9,152 nt of DNA from Desulfobacterales bacterium (lineage in GTDB: Bacteria; Desulfobacterota; Desulfobacteria; Desulfobacterales; Desulfosalsimonadaceae), in assembly GCA_018399455.1 (NCBI GenBank), contig JAGYOT010000052.1, positions 1 to 9,152 on the forward strand, in the 5' to 3' direction. Below the pieces are notes generated by a model. It had not been told where the DNA came from. It saw only the letters and a program-made list of their open reading frames with translations, and searched no databases. Shown here piece after piece: positions 1-5,486 of the stretch (positions are counted from its first letter, which is position 1; each line of letters begins with the position of its first letter). The translations under genes were made by a program, and so were the position numbers.

Positions 1-486
1 CCTGAACACGGATATTCAGGGGCACTGATACTTACCGTTCCGTTCCAGAACCGTGCAGCACGCGGTCAGCTGCGGTACTACAGGGCCCAAACGCGGCGCA
101 GTGTATTGTCCCATGAAAACTACCGGCAGCAAATCTATAATGATGCTATGGTTGCCACGGACAAACTGCTTCGTCTGCGGTCCCAATTGGAGCAAAACCG
201 GAAGGCTGAAACCATGTTTCAACAAGCCTTAAATGACGAGATCCAGCGTTTTCGTTTGGGCAAATCGACCATATTCGACATCCTGGATGCGCAAGATCGC
301 CTGAACGATTCCCTGGCCTCAGTAGTTTCGGTAGAGGCAGAGGTTGCCAAGGCGATCGTGGACCTGCGTTATCAGACAGGGACACTGCTTGCGGGAAAAA
401 AAGACGGCCGCCAAAGTTTAAGCCTTGAACATTTCGTTTCTTTGCCGAAACCGTCCTCACAGGAGGGAGGTGAACCGAAACTATAG
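1..486 (+). CDS. TolC-family outer membrane efflux protein, C-terminal part (5' end outside window)
   Basis: The reading frame is open from base 1 and ends at the TAG at 484-486, so this is the last 161 residues of a gene that starts upstream; the internal TTG at 106 is not a real start. The early segment GALILTVPFQNRAARGQLR matches the beta-strand/helix junction of outer membrane efflux proteins, and the segment RFRLGKSTIFDILDAQDRL (about residues 83-101) followed by VDLRYQTGTLL is the typical C-terminal helical-hairpin repeat of the family. These proteins form trimeric outer-membrane/periplasmic channels for type I secretion or drug efflux. Its position 80 bases before a RiPP precursor on the same strand suggests it is the outer channel for the modified peptide, working with ABC and HlyD-type partners that would be encoded upstream. 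That role is inferred; the family call is secure. Confidence 0.9.
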   Translation, partial: PEHGYSGALILTVPFQNRAARGQLRYYRAQTRRSVLSHENYRQQIYNDAMVATDKLLRLRSQLEQNRKAETMFQQALNDEIQRFRLGKSTIFDILDAQDRLNDSLASVVSVEAEVAKAIVDLRYQTGTLLAGKKDGRQSLSLEHFVSLPKPSSQEGGEPKL

Positions 487-516
487 ATCCATGCTGAGTT
501 TCAGGATAGAGACACG

Positions 517-545
517 GCTTCCTCAAACCGGGAAGCATTTTATTC
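517..545 (+). terminator. possible weak stem-loop/attenuator between the exporter and precursor genes
   Basis: GCTTCC (517-522) can pair with GGAAGC (531-536) around an 8-base loop, followed by ATTTTATTC. The stem is only 6 bp and the T-run is interrupted, so as a terminator it would be weak at best. It sits between the TolC-type stop and the precursor ribosome binding site and could reduce read-through or mark the precursor mRNA 5' region. Low confidence. Confidence 0.25.
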
Positions 546-556
546 AACTTAATTTC

Positions 557-562
557 AGGAGG
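557..562 (+). promoter_or_regulatory. strong ribosome binding site of the precursor gene
   Basis: A perfect AGGAGG lies 4 bases before the ATG at 567. It fixes the start there rather than at the in-frame ATG at 585. It is the strongest Shine-Dalgarno sequence in the window, which fits the need to make the peptide substrate in excess of its enzymes. Confidence 0.8.
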
Positions 563-566
563 AAAA

Positions 567-920
567 ATGGAAAAAGAAGCTTTTATGAAAGCCTATTCAA
601 ACGTTCTGCGAAAAGTCTGGTCCGGTGATGAAGACTTTAAGCAAAAACTGCTGGCCGATCCAGACGCGGTTTTAAAATCAGAAGGCCTTGATCCCGGCAG
701 CGCCAAAGTCAATATCATTACCCGCATCCAGTCGGAAGGGACCCTGGATGATCAGGTCCGGCTCTGGAATGAGGGACTTAAAAGCGGGAATATTGATTTG
801 TATGTACCGCTCGAGGAGCCCGAAGACGTTGAAGATGCGGATCTCACGGATGCCGAACTCGAAGACGTGGCAGGCGGCGGGGATTGCTGCTGCACGTGTA
901 CGCCGTGCTGCTGCTGCTAG
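567..920 (+). CDS. NHLP-leader LAP/TOMM precursor peptide with Cys-rich core
   Basis: This 117-residue protein is the likely substrate of the downstream enzymes. Residues 1 to about 75 resemble the nitrile-hydratase alpha-subunit-like (NHLP) leader family: WSGDEDFKQKLLADPDAVLKSEG is the recognisable block. An acidic stretch (about 82-100) leads into DLTDAELEDVAGG, with VAGG at 101-104, the usual double-Gly-type leader cleavage point. The remaining core is GDCCCTCTPCCCC: Cys at 107-109, 111 and 114-117, Thr at 110 and 112, and one Pro at 113. Such cores are cyclodehydrated by YcaO enzymes to thiazolines/oxazolines and oxidised by SagB-type dehydrogenases, and genes for both follow. The AGGAGG at 557-562 supports this start. 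That it is a modified-peptide precursor is well supported; the number and position of heterocycles, cleavage after G104, and bioactivity are inference. A metal-binding Cys tail is an alternative, but the neighbours argue against it. Confidence 0.93.
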   Translation: MEKEAFMKAYSNVLRKVWSGDEDFKQKLLADPDAVLKSEGLDPGSAKVNIITRIQSEGTLDDQVRLWNEGLKSGNIDLYVPLEEPEDVEDADLTDAELEDVAGGGDCCCTCTPCCCC

Positions 921-938
921 TTCAGTCAATTCTCATTC

Positions 939-981
939 ATGCGGGCTGTACCGGGGTTGCCCCAGATAAAGCAGCCCGCAT
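939..981 (+). promoter_or_regulatory. large nested stem-loop after the precursor gene
   Basis: ATGCGGGCTG (939-948) is a perfect 10-bp inverted match to CAGCCCGCAT (972-981). Inside the loop GGGG (953-956) can pair with CCCC (960-963) around three bases. No T-run follows, so it does not look like a standard intrinsic terminator. Its place just after the precursor stop, in front of the enzyme genes, fits an mRNA-stabilising or processing hairpin that keeps precursor mRNA more abundant than enzyme mRNA (inference). Confidence 0.55.
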
Positions 982-986
982 GACCG

Positions 987-1010
987 GGGAAAGGTATAAC
1001 CGCTTTTCCC
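987..1010 (+). promoter_or_regulatory. second stem-loop before the radical SAM gene
   Basis: GGGAAAGG (987-994) pairs with CTTTTCCC (1003-1010), 8 bp with one G-U pair and an 8-base loop. It follows the first hairpin by only five bases. ACCGGGG occurs at 950-956 and again at 983-989, so the two structures could compete for the same CCCC partner (960-963). A role in attenuation or differential expression is possible but unproven. Confidence 0.4.
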
Positions 1011-1055
1011 TGAGGGCTTCACTTCACTGACAAATTCTCCGGTATTGATATATTA

Positions 1056-3149
1056 ATGAAACCCCAGACGATTGCATTTGTTGCCATTAACGCCTCAGCC
1101 AACCTGTCAAAAATCCGGTGGCAGGGTCGCAAGCTTTTCGGAGGAAGCATTGCTGATCCATCCCCTGGGGCAACTGCGCAGGATACTTATTATGAGGTGC
1201 TTCCTTACCAATACGGTTTAATGCGGGCCTATCTGGAGCAGTTTGCTCCGCAGCCGGAGCGGTATCAATTCCTGGAGCCCTGCTTCCGTGCCGCCTCTGT
1301 TGAAGAAACCGCCCAACACTGTGCTGCCGCCGATTTAATCGGGTTTGCGGTTTATTTGTGGAATGAGCAGTTTAACCTTGCCGTATCACGACGAATCAAG
1401 GAGCTGAATCCAGATTCGGTGATTCTCTTTGGCGGCCCTCAGGTCCCGGTTGATGCCGGCAGGCTTTTACGCGATCATCCGTGGTTGGATCTGGCATGCG
1501 CGGGGGAAGGCGAAAATTCCTTCATGGATGTGGCCGAAATTCTGGAAACCCGTAACTGGAGGGCCTGCCGGGGAATTGCCTGGATCGATTCCAAAGGCCG
1601 GTATCATCAAAATCCTTTATCCTTCCTGTCATCCGAATCACTGGCAGCGTGCCGCTCCCCTTATGAATCCGGGACGTTTGAGCCGCTGTTTTCAAAATAC
1701 CCTGAAATCAACTGGCTGATGCCGGTTGAAACCAACCGGGGCTGCCCTTTTCACTGTGCCTATTGTGCATGGGGGGCCGGCCACATGGACCAGCGGGTAA
1801 GGCGTTTTTCAATGGAGCGGATCAGGGCCGACATCGATTGGGCAGGCAGGCATGGAATCGAGCAGGTTTTGGTGTGCGATTCAAATTTCGGCCTGCTTCC
1901 AAGGGACACGGAAATTGTCAGGCATGCCATTGAAGTATCCGGACAAACAGGGGCCTTTAACGCAATTTCCATACAAAGCAGCTGCGAGGTCAGTGAGCGG
2001 GTATACACCATTCATGAAAAGCTCTCTTCCCACGGCCTCAGCGGCGGGGCAACAATAGGGGTCCAATCCCGCTCCGAAAGGGTTTTAAACCTCTGCGGCC
2101 GCAGTTTTGTCCCCAGGCTTGCGCTCAAAAGCATGATGAAAAAGTATGCCCGCCTGGGGATTGCCACCTACTGTGACATGATCCTCGGGCTTCCGGAAGA
2201 GACCTATTCCTCTTTTGCCTCCGGAATTGCAGAAATTATTGAAAGCGGACAGTTTAACCATCTTTTCGTCTACCCGTTTTCCCCCCTGGTTAATACGGTT
2301 ATGGGGGAGAGAGCGTTTCAACGGACACACGGTCTGAGAACCGTCTCTCAGATGATGGCCGGCACCCACGCATGCGCCAGCGAAAAACCGGTCGTCAATG
2401 AGTATATGGATATCGTGGTCGAAACCAATACCCTGCCGGCTGCGGATTGGTGCCGCGCAAGAGCCTATCTGTGGCTGACACAGCTTTTGTTTTACAGCCG
2501 GCTGCTGCATATCCCGATGATCATCGGAATTAAAGCCCTCGGCCTTGACTTTCGATCCATGACAGAGGCTTTTCTGGATGCGGACCCGGCGCTTTACCCC
2601 ACGGTCGCCTCTGTTTCAAAGCGCTGTACCGAAAATGCCCGCCTAATACAGGAGAAGGGAGCACCGGAGATGATCCCGGCCGGGGATCTCGAAAATTCAT
2701 GGTGGCCCTTGGAGCAGTATGCCATTATTCGCCTGGTTCGCGATGGAAGGCTTGATCGTTTTTATAAGGAAGCCGAAGCCCTGTTGGCATCACTGCTGCC
2801 CATTACCATGGTCAAATCCGCCGGACGCCTTCTTGTTCAGGCTGTCAGACTCAATCACGCCCTGTTTCGTGTGCCTTTTGTCCGCGGCAACATTTTTTTC
2901 AAAGCCGATTTCAACCTAAAGGCGCTCTACAGGGGCTACTGCAAAGGCAGGGAGCCCGTTTTGCATGAAGGGCCGCACGCTTATGAAATCATACGGACCC
3001 GGCCGGAATGGAAAACCTGGTCAGGGTGGTATGATCACCTGATGTTCTGCCATAACCAGAAAACCTATTATCTTTACGGGTTAAAATCCTGCAAGACCTT
3101 ATCCGATATGGAAATAAAGGAGAACCGGCATCAGACGGTTTCCTTATGA
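1056..3149 (+). CDS. B12-binding radical SAM protein, probable RiPP peptide C-methyltransferase
   Basis: This 697-residue protein has a cobalamin-binding-type N-terminal domain (about 1-200) with FGGP (125-128) and AGEGE (149-153), then a radical SAM domain with the [4Fe-4S] motif C230-x3-C234-x2-C237 (CPFHCAYC) preceded by ETNRG. The blocks LPYQYGLMRAYLEQ, GFAVYLWNEQF and VLVCDSNFGLLPRD resemble the B12 radical SAM proteins of RiPP clusters that methylate unactivated carbons, such as those of polytheonamide-type systems. The C-terminal ~250 residues carry no motif I recognise and may bind peptide. Expected reaction: SAM- and methylcobalamin-dependent C-methylation of the precursor core or of an azole; the site cannot be told from sequence. 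It lies between the precursor and the cyclodehydratase genes, so it should act on the same peptide. No good Shine-Dalgarno precedes the ATG, which suggests low translation or a start dependent on mRNA structure. No upstream in-frame alternative start is evident. Confidence 0.9.
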   Translation: MKPQTIAFVAINASANLSKIRWQGRKLFGGSIADPSPGATAQDTYYEVLPYQYGLMRAYLEQFAPQPERYQFLEPCFRAASVEETAQHCAAADLIGFAVYLWNEQFNLAVSRRIKELNPDSVILFGGPQVPVDAGRLLRDHPWLDLACAGEGENSFMDVAEILETRNWRACRGIAWIDSKGRYHQNPLSFLSSESLAACRSPYESGTFEPLFSKYPEINWLMPVETNRGCPFHCAYCAWGAGHMDQRVRRFSMERIRADIDWAGRHGIEQVLVCDSNFGLLPRDTEIVRHAIEVSGQTGAFNAISIQSSCEVSERVYTIHEKLSSHGLSGGATIGVQSRSERVLNLCGRSFVPRLALKSMMKKYARLGIATYCDMILGLPEETYSSFASGIAEIIESGQFNHLFVYPFSPLVNTVMGERAFQRTHGLRTVSQMMAGTHACASEKPVVNEYMDIVVETNTLPAADWCRARAYLWLTQLLFYSRLLHIPMIIGIKALGLDFRSMTEAFLDADPALYPTVASVSKRCTENARLIQEKGAPEMIPAGDLENSWWPLEQYAIIRLVRDGRLDRFYKEAEALLASLLPITMVKSAGRLLVQAVRLNHALFRVPFVRGNIFFKADFNLKALYRGYCKGREPVLHEGPHAYEIIRTRPEWKTWSGWYDHLMFCHNQKTYYLYGLKSCKTLSDMEIKENRHQTVSL

Positions 3150-3190
3150 CAATACAGAAACGGCTGTTTTTTATTTTACCCCCAATAATT

Positions 3191-3195
3191 AAGGA
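3191..3195 (+). promoter_or_regulatory. ribosome binding site of the first YcaO gene
   Basis: AAGGA lies 5 bases before the ATG at 3201 and supports that start, 51 bases after the radical SAM stop. No convincing promoter is visible in the gap. Confidence 0.6.
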
Positions 3196-3200
3196 CACAA

Positions 3201-5471
3201 ATGCTTTCCATTCCGGTATTCAAACGCAGCCTTGTCGTTCGCCCCATAGGCGAGAACCTTCTGTTTCTGCTTGACGAGCATAAACATACGGTTCTTCGCG
3301 GCCCGATCTATCCCTTTATTGCCCGCTATATCGACGGGGTGCGCCCCTGGGAGGAGGTTACAGCAAATCTTGGCAGCCACTTTTCCCTGCCCAAAATCAT
3401 GAGCACCCTCAAAGATATGGTCAAAAAAGGCTACCTTGTTGAAAAAGAACCCGATCTGGCCGACAGCGAAGCCGCATGGTGGGATTATCTGGGCATAGAC
3501 CCAAAAACAGCGCGAAAACGGATGGCTGAAACCCCGGTTTCATTGAAATGCTTCGGTGACCTCCTGGACCGGAACCGCTGTGCGGAACTTCTGAACGGAT
3601 ACGGATTCAATATCGTAGAAAACGGCGGGACGATAGGCCTGGCCCTGGCCAATGATTATCTGCATCCGGGGCTGGTGGAACTTAACAAAAATGCCCTGGC
3701 TGCAAAACAGCCCTGGCTTCTGGCCAAACCCTGCGGCACCAGCCTGTGGATGGGCCCGGCGTTTGTACCCGGTCATACGGGCTGCTGGCAGTGCCTGGCC
3801 AGGCGCCTTCAAGACAACCGCCAGGCGGAACTCTTTCTGGAAAGACATTTTAACGGCGAGCCGGTGCGCGCCTCTTTGACCTGCAGCCGGGAAACATACC
3901 GTTTTGCAATGGGCTTTATCGCTGTCGAGCTCGGCAAGATGCTCGCCCTGCAGACCGACTATAATTCCCTGACCGGCCGGGTCAAAGTCTTTGATTTGAC
4001 CCGTCTGGAACAAACCTCTCACATTCTCAGCAAACGTCCTCAGTGCCCGGTTTGCGGGGATGAAAAATACCAGCCCCCTTTGCCGCCGCAGCCTGTCAGG
4101 CTGAGATCCTGTAAAAAAACAGCGGATACCGCCGGCGGCCACCGGACCCAGCTGCCCGGTCAGACCCTGAAAAGGCTGGAGAAGCATGTAAGCCCTATCA
4201 CAGGGATTGTCAACAACCTGGAAGAGCTTTCCGACCCGGACAATCCGCTTCTCAACACCTATATCGCCGGGCATAATTTCGCCATGCTAAAGGATGATCT
4301 GTTTTTCTTATCTCTTAACCTGCGCGGCCGCAGCGGAGGAAAAGGCGCCACTGACCCGCACGCGCGGGCCAGTGCAGTTTGCGAGGCAATTGAGCGCTAC
4401 TGCGGTATCGATTCCATGTATACCTTTATCAAAGCCTCTTACAACCAAATGACCGCGCGAAAAGGAGAGCGGGTATTTCATCCCAGGCAGTTGGCGCTTT
4501 TCAGTGACAAGCAATATGCCGGTCGAAACGAATGGAATCGCAGACAGGCGGAAACAGGCTTTCACCGCGTGCCTGAGCCGTTTGACGATGACAGGGAAAT
4601 CGCCTGGGCCGGCGCCTGGTCGCTGAGCCGGGAAGCGATGTGCTACGTGCCGGCCGCCTATTGCTTTTACGGCCACAGGGATGAAGGTCCGATTTCCATA
4701 ATTGCGGATTCTAACGGCTCTGCCGCCGGCAACACGCTTGAAGAAGCAGTTTTTCAGGGATTAATGGAGGTTGTGGAACGCGACAGCGTCTCGTTATGGT
4801 GGTATAACATGCTGCGTTTTCCTGAAGTCGATCTCACCAGTTTCCCCGATCCTTATATCGCCCGTTTAACGGCATACTACGAAAGCATTGACAGGGAACT
4901 ATGGGTGCTGGACATTACCTCCGACCTTAACATCCCGACTTTTGTGGGGGTTTCGCGCCGCATCAATCACAACTGTGAGGACATTGTTATCGGCCTGGGC
5001 GCCCATCTGGATCCGCAGGTCGCCCTCGTCCGCTCATTGACCGAGGTCAATCAGTTTCTGCCCGCTGTCATGAATCAAAATCCCGACGGGTCGACCCGAT
5101 ACTGGTTTCCGGACCGGGAAGCCATTGAATGGTGGCAGCAGGCAAAACTGGCCGATCATCCCTATCTGGCGCCGGATCCGGAAAAAAGAGCCAGAAAACC
5201 GGAGGATTACCCCCGGGCCGCAGAGGAGGACATCTTCAGGGAGATCAACCATTGCCGAGCGCTGCTTGAAAAGGCCGGGCTTGAAGTGCTTGCCATGGAT
5301 ATGTCGCAGCCGGACATTGAACTTGCGGTCGCCAAGGTGATTGTTCCGGGATTAAACCACTACTGGCGGCGCCTGGGAGGCCGGCGGATGGCCGAGGTGC
5401 CCGTGAAAATGGGATGGCTTGCAGAGCCGTTACCCGAGGAATCCATGAACCCGTACAGCATCTTCTTCTGA
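3201..5471 (+). CDS. LAP/TOMM cyclodehydratase, RRE-E1-like-YcaO fusion (SagC/D-like), copy 1
   Basis: This 756-residue protein should carry out ATP-dependent cyclodehydration of core Cys/Thr residues. Residues 1 to about 85 (VVRPIGENLLFLLDEHKHTVL and onward) look like a winged-helix leader-recognition element. A short AWWDYLGIDP linker follows, then an E1-like docking domain with two Cys pairs, C195-x2-C198 and C282-x2-C285 (CPVC), the zinc tetrad of such proteins. The YcaO domain begins near SPITG (S331). It contains SGGKG (378-382), the S-x3-E-x2-E-R motif (S391, E395, E398, R399) and a second nucleotide/Mg site from N505 through E514, E523, E526 and R527. The protein ends NPYSIFF rather than in the Pro-rich PxPxP tail described for several azoline-forming YcaOs. 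It is the only one of the two YcaO copies with the leader-binding region, so it probably recruits the NHLP leader. Cytoplasmic, in an operon with its paralogue 15 bases downstream. Confidence 0.93.
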   Translation: MLSIPVFKRSLVVRPIGENLLFLLDEHKHTVLRGPIYPFIARYIDGVRPWEEVTANLGSHFSLPKIMSTLKDMVKKGYLVEKEPDLADSEAAWWDYLGIDPKTARKRMAETPVSLKCFGDLLDRNRCAELLNGYGFNIVENGGTIGLALANDYLHPGLVELNKNALAAKQPWLLAKPCGTSLWMGPAFVPGHTGCWQCLARRLQDNRQAELFLERHFNGEPVRASLTCSRETYRFAMGFIAVELGKMLALQTDYNSLTGRVKVFDLTRLEQTSHILSKRPQCPVCGDEKYQPPLPPQPVRLRSCKKTADTAGGHRTQLPGQTLKRLEKHVSPITGIVNNLEELSDPDNPLLNTYIAGHNFAMLKDDLFFLSLNLRGRSGGKGATDPHARASAVCEAIERYCGIDSMYTFIKASYNQMTARKGERVFHPRQLALFSDKQYAGRNEWNRRQAETGFHRVPEPFDDDREIAWAGAWSLSREAMCYVPAAYCFYGHRDEGPISIIADSNGSAAGNTLEEAVFQGLMEVVERDSVSLWWYNMLRFPEVDLTSFPDPYIARLTAYYESIDRELWVLDITSDLNIPTFVGVSRRINHNCEDIVIGLGAHLDPQVALVRSLTEVNQFLPAVMNQNPDGSTRYWFPDREAIEWWQQAKLADHPYLAPDPEKRARKPEDYPRAAEEDIFREINHCRALLEKAGLEVLAMDMSQPDIELAVAKVIVPGLNHYWRRLGGRRMAEVPVKMGWLAEPLPEESMNPYSIFF

Positions 5472-5486
5472 TCAGGTAATGCCGAT

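Noticed and set aside
146..547. Minus-strand open frame over the TolC-type end and the following gap
   Set aside because: The + strand frame has clear efflux-protein motifs; the minus-strand product shows no family features.
425..628. + strand open frame bridging the TolC-type end and precursor start
   Set aside because: It overlaps both real genes in another frame and has a basic, low-information translation.
885..917. TGC triplet repeat as a separate repeat or mobile-element feature
   Set aside because: It is the coding sequence of the Cys-rich core; explained by the precursor and reported there.
1027..1054. Promoter-like pair CTGACA / TATATT with a 16-base spacer before the radical SAM gene
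   Set aside because: Transcription would start near 1061, after the ATG at 1056, and no suitable later start codon is near; probably a chance AT-rich match.
3160..3180. Possible terminator AAACGGCTGTTTTTTATTTT after the radical SAM gene
   Set aside because: The stem is only four to six weak A-T/G-U pairs, too unstable for a terminator despite the T-run, and the next cluster gene follows immediately.
3540..4274. Long minus-strand open frame (244 codons) opposite the first YcaO gene
   Set aside because: It lies wholly inside a well-supported + strand gene and its translation has no recognisable domain; a shadow of GC-biased coding sequence.
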